Shown: positions 8,426 to 16,489 of the stretch, in pieces
Layout: each line of letters begins with the position of its first letter
Numbering within the stretch: the first letter of the stretch is position 1
DNA from: an uncultured Lachnospiraceae bacterium
Lineage (GTDB): Bacteria > Bacillota > Clostridia > Lachnospirales > Lachnospiraceae
DNA: 64,000 bases
Direction of reading: 5' to 3'
NCBI GenBank assembly: GCA_910577275.1
Contig: CAJTMW010000015.1
Location: forward strand, 54,039-118,038
Position numbers and translations under genes: made by a program
Notes under the pieces: model-generated
The model's input: the letters and a program-made list of their open reading frames with translations, nothing else
Databases searched by the model: none
What the model was told of the DNA's origin: nothing

Positions 8426-9076
8426 TTAAAATAATCCTAAAATCCGCGCGAAGGTAACCGCAATATTTGTGAGCGCAATTACCATGGTTATAATGACGCA
8501 GACAAACATTGCCTGATTTTTCCGGGCAAGATTATTCTGTCCCTCCTGCAAAAGCGCCGTCTGCTTGTCCAGCTCCTCAATCATGGATGCCTGCACGTTC
8601 CTGTAAACCTTTACGTTATCGGTATGCAGATACTCCTCCAGATTCTGGAACAGCTCCGCCACTTTCGTCTGTATATCTGCCAAATCTCTGGTAAGCTTTT
8701 CGATATTTTCAGGGTTCTCCTTAATTTCCGCAATTTTGGCAAGTCCCTCGCTCAATGCCTGGTTGATACCGGCTATGGAACGCTCCGATGTCTCCTTGAT
8801 TTTGGAAACGGACACGGACTCCACAGTTTCCAGCGTTTTATCCAGCTTTTCATTTGCCTTGGCGGTCAGCTCCTGTACGCCCTGGGCGCTCTCGATGTTT
8901 TTCAGATTCAGCTTGCGCATTTCCTGAAGGCAGTCGTCGTATCTGAGCATCTGGTCTTTGAATAAGGTGAGCTGCTTTTCCAGATTTTCAAGCGCCGCCG
9001 CGTCCGCCGCCGCATTCGCCCGAATAATTTCCTGTGAATTCAATTTCTGTGAAATTTTGTCCATAAAATTATCCAT
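8426..9076 (-). CDS. Coiled-coil protein with C-terminal membrane anchor, unknown function
   Basis: I do not recognise a family. The 216-residue protein is almost entirely helical and charged up to about residue 185, with heptad-like runs (KLNSQEIIRANAAADAAALE, LEKQLTLFKDQMLRYDDCLQ) suggesting a long coiled coil, and ends with one hydrophobic segment (AMFVCVIITMVIALTNIAVTF) and a very short tail. This topology fits a tail-anchored cytoplasmic coiled coil or a structural partner protein. It is the first gene of a two-gene operon with the flavin reductase; the ribosome binding site is CGGAGG six bases from the start. The composition gives no catalytic clue. Confidence 0.7.
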   Translation of the reverse strand: MDNFMDKISQKLNSQEIIRANAAADAAALENLEKQLTLFKDQMLRYDDCLQEMRKLNLKNIESAQGVQELTAKANEKLDKTLETVESVSVSKIKETSERSIAGINQALSEGLAKIAEIKENPENIEKLTRDLADIQTKVAELFQNLEEYLHTDNVKVYRNVQASMIEELDKQTALLQEGQNNLARKNQAMFVCVIITMVIALTNIAVTFARILGLF

Positions 9077-9222
9077 TGTTTTCCTCCGGGTGTATGATAT
9101 TGTTTCCTGTATTTTTCTCTTTGTTTTAATATCATATCACTTTCGGCGTATTTTTACAATAAACGCTTAATTCCAAATCAAAAATAATAGCGCCGGTTCA
9201 GCCTGATAAGTCAATGTAAATA

Positions 9223-9260
9223 ATATGCACGGAAATCGGTTTTCGGATTCCGGTGAATAA
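9223..9260 (+). repeat. Solo arm remnant of the palindromic repeat
   Basis: TATGCACGGAAATC followed by GGATTCCGGTGA repeats the outer left end of the full copy at 6.27 kb almost exactly; similarity fades after about 38 bases. It lies just ahead of the promoter of the Cys/His-rich gene. Confidence 0.7.
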
Positions 9261-9273
9261 TGCGGCTCAGGGA

Positions 9274-9302
9274 TTGCATATGCGATAAAAGTGGCATATA
9301 AT
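9274..9302 (+). promoter_or_regulatory. Sigma-A-type promoter of the Cys/His-rich secreted protein gene
   Basis: TTGCAT, 17-base spacer, TATAAT, ending 23 bases before the start codon. The transcript would have a short leader containing AAAGGAGGAAAG. Confidence 0.7.
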
Positions 9303-9325
9303 AAGAACCAAAGGAGGAAAGTGAA

Positions 9326-9799
9326 ATGGTTTTAAAATCAATACGCAATCTTGTTGCTCTGTCTCTTGTAGCAATTCTTTTCATCATACCCGGTACGCCG
9401 GTTCACGCTGCACCTGACACAGATGTGACGACAGTTGCCGGCCTGTGCGGACACCATGCGGAGCATACGGCAGAATGTCTGGCAGGAACGCCGTGTTCTC
9501 ATTTACATACAGAAGACTGCTACAACTTTTCTGCAAGCTGTCTCCATGTTCACACAGACGCCTGCCGTAGAAACTGTTCTCATATCTGCACCGAAACAAG
9601 CGGATGTATTACCTCGCAGCTGGCCTGCTGCCACGAGCATAACAGCGACTGCATCTACGCTGAGGGCAGCACCTGCAATTTTTCCTGCGATTCCTGCCAT
9701 GCGGCAAACCAGAGCGGTCAGAGCGCGGGCTATTGCGCTCCCGTCAGACGCGGTAATCATCACGGCTCACACCATTCCGGCAGAAGACATCATTGTTAA
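9326..9799 (+). CDS. Secreted Cys/His-rich protein of unknown function
   Basis: A 157-residue protein with a clear signal peptide (hydrophobic VALSLVAILFIIPG, probable cleavage near the HAA at about 28-30). The mature part has 17 cysteines and 17 histidines in about 127 residues, arranged as degenerate repeats of the type C-x-H-x-H-T-(E/D)-x-C (CSHLHTEDC, CLHVHTDAC, CCHEHNSDC) and ends in a histidine-rich tail (NHHGSHHSGRRHHC). Similar CxHxHTExC repeats occur in large surface proteins of Lachnospiraceae, but here they make up nearly the whole protein and there is no LPXTG motif or C-terminal anchor. Metal binding is an inference from composition. The promoter and strong AAAGGAGG site support expression; a terminator follows. 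Confidence 0.75.
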   Translation: MVLKSIRNLVALSLVAILFIIPGTPVHAAPDTDVTTVAGLCGHHAEHTAECLAGTPCSHLHTEDCYNFSASCLHVHTDACRRNCSHICTETSGCITSQLACCHEHNSDCIYAEGSTCNFSCDSCHAANQSGQSAGYCAPVRRGNHHGSHHSGRRHHC

Positions 9800-9809
9800 G
9801 CAGCTATGC

Positions 9810-9840
9810 GGCGGAAGAATTTCTTCCGCCAAAATTTTTC
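9810..9840 (+). terminator. Terminator of the Cys/His-rich gene
   Basis: GGCGGAAG and CTTCCGCC form a perfect stem, followed by AAAATTTTTCT. It lies ten bases after the stop codon and abuts the convergent MBL gene. Confidence 0.75.
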
Positions 9841-10661
9841 TACAAAAAAATCTCGTCCCCGCTGTGGACATACACAAGCTTCTCCCCCATGCATTCCTTC
9901 ATTATCTGATAGGGAATTTCTCCCGTACAGTGCCCTGTGTAAAATACGGTATTTCTTTTTTGAAGCTCTGTCCCGATTTCCCTTATCACCGACAAATCCT
10001 CCCTGGTATAGCCGGACTTTTTCTGCATGTGAAATCCGCTCACCACCGCGTCCGGCTCCGAGCCAAAAATTTCCCTATACCTGTCAAGAATATTCAAAAT
10101 CCCGTTGTGGGCGCAGCCTGAAAGCAAAACCCGCTTACCGCCCTCGGACAGTACCAGATACTGCTCGTGTAAAAATTCGTCCTGATAATATTTTCCCTCT
10201 CTTTGCACCTTCAGCTCCCTGTTTCCCGAAGGCCACAATTTCCTCCCCCGCGCGCCGCCAAAAAGGAAAATTCCGTCATCGATTCTTTTTTCTCCATCCG
10301 TCAGCTCTGCCGCAGGCAGCTCCGAAATCCCCGGGTCAATTCCTATGTAACGGCAGCTGCCCGCCTTTTCATGGTAGTACGCCTCTCCCGCCAGACGGTG
10401 CATATAGATGACAGCCCCCGGATTTATCCTGTGAAACGCAGGGATTCCTCCCGCATGGTCGTAGTGTCCATGGCTTAAAATCACCATATCCACCTGCTTC
10501 AAATCCACCTCGAGCCGTGCCGCATTCCGGATAAAAGCATCGCTGGCTCCCGTATCCACTAAAATCCTGTGTTTTCCCGTTTCCGCATAAAAACTCAGTC
10601 CATGCTCAAAAAGGCAGTCCCGGCATCCCTTTGTATTTTCAATCAAATTGATAATTCTCAT
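9840..10661 (-). CDS. MBL-fold metallo-hydrolase
   Basis: A 273-residue metallo-beta-lactamase-fold enzyme. The metal-binding HxHxDH motif is complete (SHGHYDHAGG, His64/His66/Asp68/His69), with FYAETGKHRILVDTGAS before it and LSGCAHNGILNIL (another metal ligand His) later, and a C-terminal YTGHCTGE segment. The pattern with the GCAHNG motif is that of the subgroup annotated near the dihydropterin/methanopterin-associated MBL hydrolases; the substrate is unknown. The start was set at an ATG preceded by GGGAGGTAAAG, 23 bases inside the end of the upstream MATE gene, so the two are translationally linked. Confidence 0.85.
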   Translation of the reverse strand: MRIINLIENTKGCRDCLFEHGLSFYAETGKHRILVDTGASDAFIRNAARLEVDLKQVDMVILSHGHYDHAGGIPAFHRINPGAVIYMHRLAGEAYYHEKAGSCRYIGIDPGISELPAAELTDGEKRIDDGIFLFGGARGRKLWPSGNRELKVQREGKYYQDEFLHEQYLVLSEGGKRVLLSGCAHNGILNILDRYREIFGSEPDAVVSGFHMQKKSGYTREDLSVIREIGTELQKRNTVFYTGHCTGEIPYQIMKECMGEKLVYVHSGDEIFL

Positions 10662-12012
10662 CTTTACCTCCCTGATTTTTAAGCCTGCGGACACAATAAT
10701 AATAGCTCACGCCCAGAACCAAATCCGCGCCGAGCCACGCCGCAATTTCCGCATAAAAGATTCCCTGCTGTCCCATCAGCCTGGGGAGAAGCAGCGCAGC
10801 GGCGGTACGCATACAAAACTCCGCCAGACCGGAGAGCATGGGGAGCACCGTATTTCCCATTCCCTGAATACAGGAACGGGTCACATGGAGATAATACAAA
10901 ACCGGCAGACAGATACTCATGATAAACAGGTAGCGGTAAGCAATGGCAAGGGTGGTTTCCACCGTCTTTGCCTCCCCTGAAATGAAGCAGAGCAAGATTG
11001 CCTTTCCGCCTAAAACCATCACGGCGGCAATCACAAGAGACGTCGCCATGGCAATTGCCATCGCAGAGCGGTATCCGGCGCGGACCCGCTGCGTCTCGCC
11101 TGCCCCCAGATTCTGCCCTGTGTAGGTTGTCATGGCAAAGCCGTAGGAGGTGGCAGCAACTTCCAGCATGCCGTACAGCTTATTGGTGGCGGTAAAGCCT
11201 GCAATAAATTCCACGCCGAATCCGTTAATCACAAACTGGACAATCATACCGCCCACCGAAATCACCGCGTTCTGGAACGCCATGGGCATTCCCAGATTCA
11301 ACAGCCGCAGCTGCAGCGCCCCCGACAGGTTGCAGTCCTCGCGGCTAAGCTTGAGCATTTCAATTCTGATAATTTTAAAAAAGCAAAATACGCCGGAGCA
11401 GAGCTGTGCAATTACCGTTGCCGCAGCCGCTCCAAACACGCCCATATGCAGCACAGGGACAAACAGCAAATCCAAAACCACATTTAATATGGAAGCAAAA
11501 ACCATGGCGTACAAAGGCGTTTTGCCGTCTCCCAGAGAGCGGAGCACCCCGGCAAAGAGATTGTATGCCATAACTACCGGTATCCCCCAGAACATCGTCC
11601 GTATATAAAGCGAAGCCTCCGCAAAAACTGCATCCGGCGTATTGAGCACGCCAAGCAGCCATCTTGCCAGAGCCTGCCCGGCTACAAGAAGTACAAAGGC
11701 GCTTACCGCCGCCAGAAAAGCAGAATTTACAATTACGTTGCGCAGCCTTTTGTAATCCCTGGCTCCGAACTCATGAGCCATCTGTATGGAAAAGCCCTGG
11801 GTAAATCCCTGGATAATGCCCTGAACCATCCAGATAATCCATTCCGCCGCGCCCACGGCCGCAATTGCGGAAACCCCCAGCACCTGTCCTACAATGGCAG
11901 CGTCCGCAATTGTATAGAACTGCTGAAACAAATTTCCTATCATTAACGGCAGCGCAAAAGAAATAATCAATTTTCCCGGCGAGCCGTCCGTCATACTGCG
12001 CACTGATGCCAT
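10639..12012 (-). CDS. MATE family multidrug/metabolite efflux transporter
   Basis: A 457-residue integral membrane protein with about 12 hydrophobic helices in two similar halves. The N-terminal SPGKLIISFALPLMIGNLFQQFYTIADAAIVGQVLG is the MATE signature, with the repeat-half counterpart (LLNLGMPMAFQNAVISVGGMIVQFVIN) in the middle. MATE proteins export cationic drugs or metabolites using Na+ or H+; the substrate here is unknown. The ribosome binding site is CAGGAGG. The MBL hydrolase gene overlaps its end. A second MATE gene lies at 45.4 kb. Confidence 0.92.
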   Translation of the reverse strand: MASVRSMTDGSPGKLIISFALPLMIGNLFQQFYTIADAAIVGQVLGVSAIAAVGAAEWIIWMVQGIIQGFTQGFSIQMAHEFGARDYKRLRNVIVNSAFLAAVSAFVLLVAGQALARWLLGVLNTPDAVFAEASLYIRTMFWGIPVVMAYNLFAGVLRSLGDGKTPLYAMVFASILNVVLDLLFVPVLHMGVFGAAAATVIAQLCSGVFCFFKIIRIEMLKLSREDCNLSGALQLRLLNLGMPMAFQNAVISVGGMIVQFVINGFGVEFIAGFTATNKLYGMLEVAATSYGFAMTTYTGQNLGAGETQRVRAGYRSAMAIAMATSLVIAAVMVLGGKAILLCFISGEAKTVETTLAIAYRYLFIMSICLPVLYYLHVTRSCIQGMGNTVLPMLSGLAEFCMRTAAALLLPRLMGQQGIFYAEIAAWLGADLVLGVSYYYCVRRLKNQGGKDENYQFD

Positions 12013-12207
12013 TGTAAAAGCCTCCTGTTTCCTATTTATGCATTTTGCATATTTTTCCAGACGTTTAATTTTGTATATTGTAATAATTAACGATATATTT
12101 ACATCGTGTTCATAATTTATTCATATTTGTGTTGTACACTATATTTAAATCAAACAAGAGACAACGTAATGTTTTCATTACACGCATAGATAAATTTTTT
12201 CATAATA

Positions 12208-12233
12208 GCCCAGGTGCAGCGATGTGCCTGGGC
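12208..12233. other. GC-rich hairpin, possible terminator
   Basis: GCCCAGGT and the complementary GTGCCTGGGC surround a short loop. Neither side has a proper T-run, so terminator function is uncertain. The rest of the 326-base gap between the MATE and YbaK genes is AT-rich and holds the MATE promoter region and the repeat arm described separately. Confidence 0.4.
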
Positions 12234-12269
12234 ACTCCTCATTTTATCATAAAAATCCCGGATATTGAA

Positions 12270-12328
12270 TATGGTACCCGGGGTGACAGCCTCTCTGACA
12301 CATACCCTCACCGTTATCCGAAAATTGA
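12270..12328 (-). repeat. Diverged solo arm of the palindromic repeat
   Basis: Read on the minus strand this runs TTTTCGGATAACGGTGA, GTATGTGTCAGAGAGG, CTGTCACCCCGG, aligning through about 50 bases with the arms at 6.27 kb (GGATTCCGGTGA, GTATGTGTGTCAGAAAGG, ATGTCAGCCCGG). It is more diverged than the other copies and lies directly behind the ybaK stop codon. Confidence 0.6.
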
Positions 12329-12338
12329 CAACCGTTGG

Positions 12339-12812
12339 TCAGGCATTCATTAACTTGCAGACGTCTATCCAGCCCGCAGCCCCGGAATATTTTTCAAGCT
12401 CGGGAATCGTAAGCTCTATCGCGCTGTTTCCGCTTCCGCAGGCCGGAAAAACCGTTTCGAACCGTTTCAGCGATTCGTCAAGATATACCTCCACACCTTC
12501 GTTTACCGCAAAGGGGCAAACGCCGCCTACTGCATGTCCCACCAGCGTTTCCGCTTCCTGCGGCGACAGCATTTTTGCCTTTTTGCCAAACTGCGCCTTA
12601 TATTTGGGATTGTCGATTTTTACGTCCCCTGCAGCCACCACAAGTACTGCGTGGTCATCCACCATGAAGGAGAGCGTCTTTGCTATTCTCTGCGGTTCGC
12701 AGTTAAGGGCGGCGGCGGCAAGCTCCACTGTGGCGCTGGATTCGTCAAGCTCGCGTACACGCTCCTCCATTCCGTATTCTCTGAAAAATGCTTTTACTCT
12801 TTCTATTGCCAT
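12339..12812 (-). CDS. YbaK/EbsC family aminoacyl-tRNA deacylase-like protein
   Basis: A 157-residue protein of the YbaK/ProX editing-domain family, which removes mischarged amino acids (Cys or Ala from tRNA-Pro in characterised members). Visible signatures: RIAKTLSFMVDDHAVLVVAAGDVKID with the conserved Lys45-type residue, KAKMLSPQEAETLVGHAVGGVCPF and the C-terminal SGNSAIELTIPEL. Length is typical of a free-standing domain. The ribosome binding site is AAAAGGAGG. Which tRNA it edits cannot be told from sequence. It is preceded by the alarmone synthetase gene on the same strand, 71 bases away. Confidence 0.88.
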   Translation of the reverse strand: MAIERVKAFFREYGMEERVRELDESSATVELAAAALNCEPQRIAKTLSFMVDDHAVLVVAAGDVKIDNPKYKAQFGKKAKMLSPQEAETLVGHAVGGVCPFAVNEGVEVYLDESLKRFETVFPACGSGNSAIELTIPELEKYSGAAGWIDVCKLMNA

Positions 12813-12883
12813 TTTCTTTTCCTCCTTTTGATACTTTCCGCCGCTCGGCGCACAACTGCAAAAAAACAGCCGACAGCCGTCGG

Positions 12884-13525
12884 CTATTTTTGATTTTCAC
12901 TGATACTCAATACCTCTTCGTTTAAGGACAGCATCTTTGCGTCCAGTTCAGATACCATTTTGGCGCATTCAATCAGCTCTTTTTCGATATGTACCGGAAC
13001 CATTCCTTCGAATTTGTAATTGATTTTATGCTCCAGGCTCGCCCAGAAATCCATAGCGACGGTACGTATCTGTATTTCTACTTTTGTCTCCTCAATTCTG
13101 TCGGATAAATATACAGGTATTGTCACCAGCATGTGATAACTCTTATACCCGCTGTCTTTGGGATTGATGATGTAATCCTTGACGCCAATCACCTTGATAT
13201 CATCCTGATTCGTAATCATTTCCGCAATCTGATAAATATCGGAGGTAAAGGAACAGATTACCCTGACGCCCGCAATGTCGTTTACGTACCTGACCATATT
13301 TTGAATGGTGGACTCGTGGCCGTGCTTTTTTAACTTTTTGACAATACTTTCAGAGGTTTTGAGCCGGGATTTTATATGCTCAATGGGATTGTACCTGTGT
13401 ACATGCTGGAATTCGTCGTTCAGGATTTCCATTTTTGTCAGAATCTGCTTCAGCGCAGACCGGTAAATCAGAATGACCTCCTCCCAGCTCCCCACGTCGC
13501 TGTCCCGTTCATCGCATAATTCCAT
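12884..13525 (-). CDS. relQ: Small alarmone synthetase (RelQ/YjbM-like GTP pyrophosphokinase)
   Basis: A 213-residue single-domain (p)ppGpp synthetase: pyrophosphate from ATP is moved to GDP or GTP. It has only the RelA/SpoT synthetase domain, with HVHRYNPIEHIKSRLKT (substrate loop), VRYVNDIAGVRVICSFTSDIYQIAEMI, DYIINPKDSGYKSYHMLV (the GYKSYH motif) and VEIQIRTVAMDFWASLEHKINYKF (catalytic EIQIRT and the family LEHK). No hydrolase, TGS or ACT domain is present, which identifies the SAS1/RelQ class rather than Rel. Its N-terminal DERDSDVGSWEEVILIYRSAL and C-terminal helices fit tetrameric RelQ. Confidence 0.92.
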   Translation of the reverse strand: MELCDERDSDVGSWEEVILIYRSALKQILTKMEILNDEFQHVHRYNPIEHIKSRLKTSESIVKKLKKHGHESTIQNMVRYVNDIAGVRVICSFTSDIYQIAEMITNQDDIKVIGVKDYIINPKDSGYKSYHMLVTIPVYLSDRIEETKVEIQIRTVAMDFWASLEHKINYKFEGMVPVHIEKELIECAKMVSELDAKMLSLNEEVLSISENQK

Positions 13526-13847
13526 TTTGTCACCCGCCTTGCCGCGTCCAGTATATTTTTATCCGCTTTTGAAACAGAGGCCGGAAAAATACTTTTTCTC
13601 TCCCTGCTCCTTTTTATATTCTATCATACTTTTGAATAATAATGTATATTATTCATGAAAAAAGTTTCATTTCATAAGAGCCGCCCTTTGTTGTGGGCGG
13701 TCTCATACCCACGGGCTTAACCCTGTTTAAAAGTCTATGTAAAATATCTGATTTTATTACTGATTTTTCATTTTCCTTATGATATGATAGTGCCATATTG
13801 AAATCGGGAAAGCATTGTGAATGTCCGGGAAAGCGGAGGCTGAATTT
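13526..13847. other. Intergenic region with one GC-rich hairpin
   Basis: About 320 bases between the divergent alarmone synthetase gene and a small orphan gene. A stem made by CCGCCC and GGGCGG (13678-13703, with GAG/CTC flanks) has no clean T-run on either side, so it may be a leader structure rather than a terminator. The rest is AT-rich with no open frame of note. Confidence 0.35.
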
Positions 13848-14114
13848 ATGTTTAGATTATGGGCAAAAATTTTCAGGGATAATCGTTTAATTAAAGATAC
13901 CGTTATCTGCAACGACTGCGAGGATACCCGCACCCATAAGGTTTTTCAGGCTTTGGACGACATTTGCTATGAGTTTGATTTGGGAAAGCCCATCTGGCTG
14001 GATGCCACCATCGCGGAATTTAAACGGCACGACAAGGCGAGATTCACACAGGATAATTTTATTGAGGCCATTGATTTTGACTATCTGGAAATTCATGTGA
14101 TTGAGGAGGACTGA
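13848..14114 (+). CDS. Small conserved-looking protein, unknown function
   Basis: An 88-residue soluble acidic protein starting MFRLWAKIFRDNRLIKD. I recognise no domain name. It carries a CNDC pair and an aromatic acidic C-terminus (IEAIDFDYLEIHVIEED). Pattern and length resemble small hypothetical proteins common in Lachnospiraceae. The start was set at the internal ATG eight bases after a GGAGG motif; an upstream ATG lacks a ribosome binding site. It stands alone between two promoters. Confidence 0.65.
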   Translation: MFRLWAKIFRDNRLIKDTVICNDCEDTRTHKVFQALDDICYEFDLGKPIWLDATIAEFKRHDKARFTQDNFIEAIDFDYLEIHVIEED

Positions 14115-14139
14115 TTTTCTTAAATTTGCATAAATTCGG

Positions 14140-14168
14140 TTGACACAAGAAACAATACGTAGTAGTAT
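14140..14168 (+). promoter_or_regulatory. Promoter of the hemolysin III-like gene
   Basis: TTGACA, 17-base spacer, TAGTAT, about 70 bases upstream of the start codon. The region just downstream is AT-rich. Confidence 0.6.
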
Positions 14169-14235
14169 CATAATATATTACACATAGTATTCAAAACTAC
14201 TTATTGCATATTCATTGTTTCAGGAGGTGTTATTT

Positions 14236-14886
14236 ATGCAAATTACTATACGGGAACCCGGAAGCGCAATCACACATTTTATCGGTATGATGATGGCCGT
14301 CTTTGCCGCGGCTCCTCTTTTAATCAAGTCCGCCCTTTCCTCCGGCGGTAAAACTCTGCTGGCTTTAAGTATCTTCTGTATCAGCATGATACTGCTCTAC
14401 GGCGCCAGCGCAACCTACCACTCGCTGAATCTCACCGGGAAAGCCCTGCGCGTTTTCCGCAAGCTGGACCACATGATGATTTTTGTGCTGATTGCCGGCT
14501 CCTACACGCCGGTCTGCCTGATTATCCTTGGCGGTAAAACCGGCTATGCCCTTCTGGCTGCCGTATGGGGAATCGCTCTCCTTGGCATGACGCTGAAAGC
14601 CTTCTGGATTACCTGCCCGAAATGGTTTTCCTCTGTGATTTATATTGCCATGGGCTGGGCCTGCGTTGCCGTGTTCGGCCCGCTGTGGCGGATTCTGCCT
14701 CATGCCGCTTTCGGCTGGCTCCTTGCCGGAGGAATTATTTATACCGTGGGCGGCGTGATTTATGCGTTGAAGCTCCCGCTTTTTAACCAGAAGCATGAAT
14801 TTTTCGGCTCCCATGAAATTTTCCACTTATTTGTCATGGGCGGAAGCATCTGCCACTTTATTTTTATGTTCCTGTATGTGGCATAA
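14236..14886 (+). CDS. Hemolysin III / PAQR-type membrane protein
   Basis: A 216-residue protein with seven predicted membrane segments, the hemolysin III (YqfA/PAQR) family. The family zinc motifs are visible: the first half has SATYHSL and RKLDHMMIFVLIAGSYTP (histidine and aspartate ligands), and the last helix has GSHEIFHLFVMGGSICHFIFM (His-x3-His). Function is unsettled; the fold is that of PAQR hydrolase-like receptors and names based on haemolysis are historical. The start is the ATG six bases after CAGGAGGTG; an upstream frame extension overlaps this site. A terminator hairpin follows. Confidence 0.9.
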   Translation: MQITIREPGSAITHFIGMMMAVFAAAPLLIKSALSSGGKTLLALSIFCISMILLYGASATYHSLNLTGKALRVFRKLDHMMIFVLIAGSYTPVCLIILGGKTGYALLAAVWGIALLGMTLKAFWITCPKWFSSVIYIAMGWACVAVFGPLWRILPHAAFGWLLAGGIIYTVGGVIYALKLPLFNQKHEFFGSHEIFHLFVMGGSICHFIFMFLYVA

Positions 14887-14913
14887 ATCTGCAGCAGGCA
14901 TTCAAAACCGGTT

Positions 14914-14936
14914 CCGGCGGTAACAGGTACTGCCGG
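14914..14936 (+). terminator. Terminator of the hemolysin III-like gene
   Basis: CCGGCGGTA and TACTGCCGG form a 9-bp stem (one G-U) with a 5-nt loop, followed by CTTGTTCTC. It sits between this gene and the convergent histidine kinase gene. Confidence 0.5.
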
Positions 14937-14943
14937 CTTGTTC

Positions 14944-16407
14944 TCAGGAGATTTCGGCCGGAAACCGCATGCTCACGCAGCGCCCCTTATCCTGTATTTC
15001 AAAAACCCCCTTATGGGCAAGCACGATTTGCTTTACAATGCGAAGTCCCATAATGTGGGGCTTTTCTTTTCCCTGAAAGCCTCCTCCTCCCCCTTTCTCA
15101 CCGCCGCTCCCCTTAACGACTTCCGCGCCAAACGCCTCCCCGCCGATTTCTTTCTCCTCCATAAGGCATCTGACAATCTCATCATTGATTCCGCAGCCGT
15201 CGTCTCTTACAAGGACAAGAAAGCCGTCCTCTGTCCGCCGGGCCGTCAGCTCAATCCGGCAGCCTCCCGGATTGTGGCGGATGCTGTTGTTTAACAGGTT
15301 TCTCACCGCCCGTGAAATCAGCCGCTCGTCTCCTTTCACCTCAAAGCCCTCTAACTCCGGCTCAATATCCGGTATCAGCTCGTACTGCTCTCCCGGCTCC
15401 TCATTCATTATCTCCGCCGCAAGCCGGCGCAAAAGGGAGGCGGGATAAAAAGCGCTCAGCCGCAGAGGCTGCATATGGTACTCCAGCCTGGAGGTCAGAT
15501 TCAAATCCTCAATCAACTGCCGAATTTGAAGGCTGTGGCTTCTTATCGCCGCCGCCTTTGCCCTGTATTCTTCATCAAGATACCCGCCGCTCTCAAGCTC
15601 GTCGGCGTATCCCATAATCATGGAAAGGGGCGTCCTGATATCATGAGACACGCCCGCTATCCATTCCGTCCTTGCCGTATCCCGCCGCTCTAACGCCTCC
15701 TTCTGCCTCTCAAGTACGTCGGAGGTGCGGTTAATCTGCGCCGCAAGGCTGGAAGCCGCCCCTTTTTCCATAAGATGGATTTTCCTGTTTTCGGACAATG
15801 CGCTGATGCCTTCTGAAAGCGGCCGCAGGGATTTGTAATAACGATACCCCAGAAAAAGTACCACCATAATCGCCACCGCCGCATTAAGCAGCAAAAAAAT
15901 CTGCAAATATGCAAATGCGTCATCCATAAATTCCATGGAAATTTCAATCGGATATTTCCATACGCTTCCCTTTTCCCTGCCGGCCACCAGAAGTCCCTTT
16001 TTCGTCCGAAGCACCTTTACCGGATAATCTCCGAGATACCATCTGGTGAAGGCGGCCACCTCCCCCAATGTATAATGCTCCTTAAGCTCCTCCGGTTTCT
16101 TCCAGGAATAAACCACGTCTCCATCGTCATTTAGAACCATAAGGAAAATGAAATCTCTGGTTTTCAGATATTCCTCTATTTCTCCGGTCATGACAAAGCC
16201 GTCCCCGCCGTCTGCGCCGTCCACAATCTTTTCCAGTCCCCGCAGGCTCCTGGGAAACATGTTAATATCGCCTGCCACATGATAAATGCCGAATACCATC
16301 AGGCCGCCAAGATTCACAAAAATCAGAAATACCACAATTACCCAGGTGATTCCTATATATCTGCTGTAAATTTTCAGTAAATCCTTCATGACTTTCTCTG
16401 CCTTCAT
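14944..16407 (-). CDS. Sensor histidine kinase
   Basis: A 487-residue membrane sensor kinase. TM1 spans about 18-42 and TM2 about 164-187, enclosing an extracellular sensor of about 120 residues. The DHp H-box is AGVSHDIRTPLSMIMGYAD (His255); the N-box is NLLNNSIRHNPGG; the G1 box is VRDDGCGI and the G2-type helix GLRIVKQIVLAHKG. The ATP lid carries a glycine-rich insertion (GSGGEKGGGGG), which is unusual. It lies behind the response regulator on the same strand and is divergent from an ABC exporter, the usual arrangement of systems that sense cell-envelope-active peptides. The start is uncertain: MKDLLKIY six codons later is equally possible. Confidence 0.9.
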   Translation of the reverse strand: MKAEKVMKDLLKIYSRYIGITWVIVVFLIFVNLGGLMVFGIYHVAGDINMFPRSLRGLEKIVDGADGGDGFVMTGEIEEYLKTRDFIFLMVLNDDGDVVYSWKKPEELKEHYTLGEVAAFTRWYLGDYPVKVLRTKKGLLVAGREKGSVWKYPIEISMEFMDDAFAYLQIFLLLNAAVAIMVVLFLGYRYYKSLRPLSEGISALSENRKIHLMEKGAASSLAAQINRTSDVLERQKEALERRDTARTEWIAGVSHDIRTPLSMIMGYADELESGGYLDEEYRAKAAAIRSHSLQIRQLIEDLNLTSRLEYHMQPLRLSAFYPASLLRRLAAEIMNEEPGEQYELIPDIEPELEGFEVKGDERLISRAVRNLLNNSIRHNPGGCRIELTARRTEDGFLVLVRDDGCGINDEIVRCLMEEKEIGGEAFGAEVVKGSGGEKGGGGGFQGKEKPHIMGLRIVKQIVLAHKGVFEIQDKGRCVSMRFPAEIS

Positions 16408-16489
16408 TTTCCCGGCGCCCGCTTATGCACCGCCTTCTTCCGCTTCGCCCATCCTGTATCTGCAAGCCTGTCCCTCTGCACCGCTTTGC

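Noticed and set aside
12129..12353. A 74-residue frame in the gap upstream of the MATE gene
   Set aside because: It has no ribosome binding site and runs through the hairpin, the repeat arm and into the ybaK end, so it is chance.
12382..12402. CCCCGGAATATTTTT inside ybaK, resembling the repeat's CCCGGAATATTTC
   Set aside because: It encodes the conserved end of YbaK and no other part of the repeat surrounds it.
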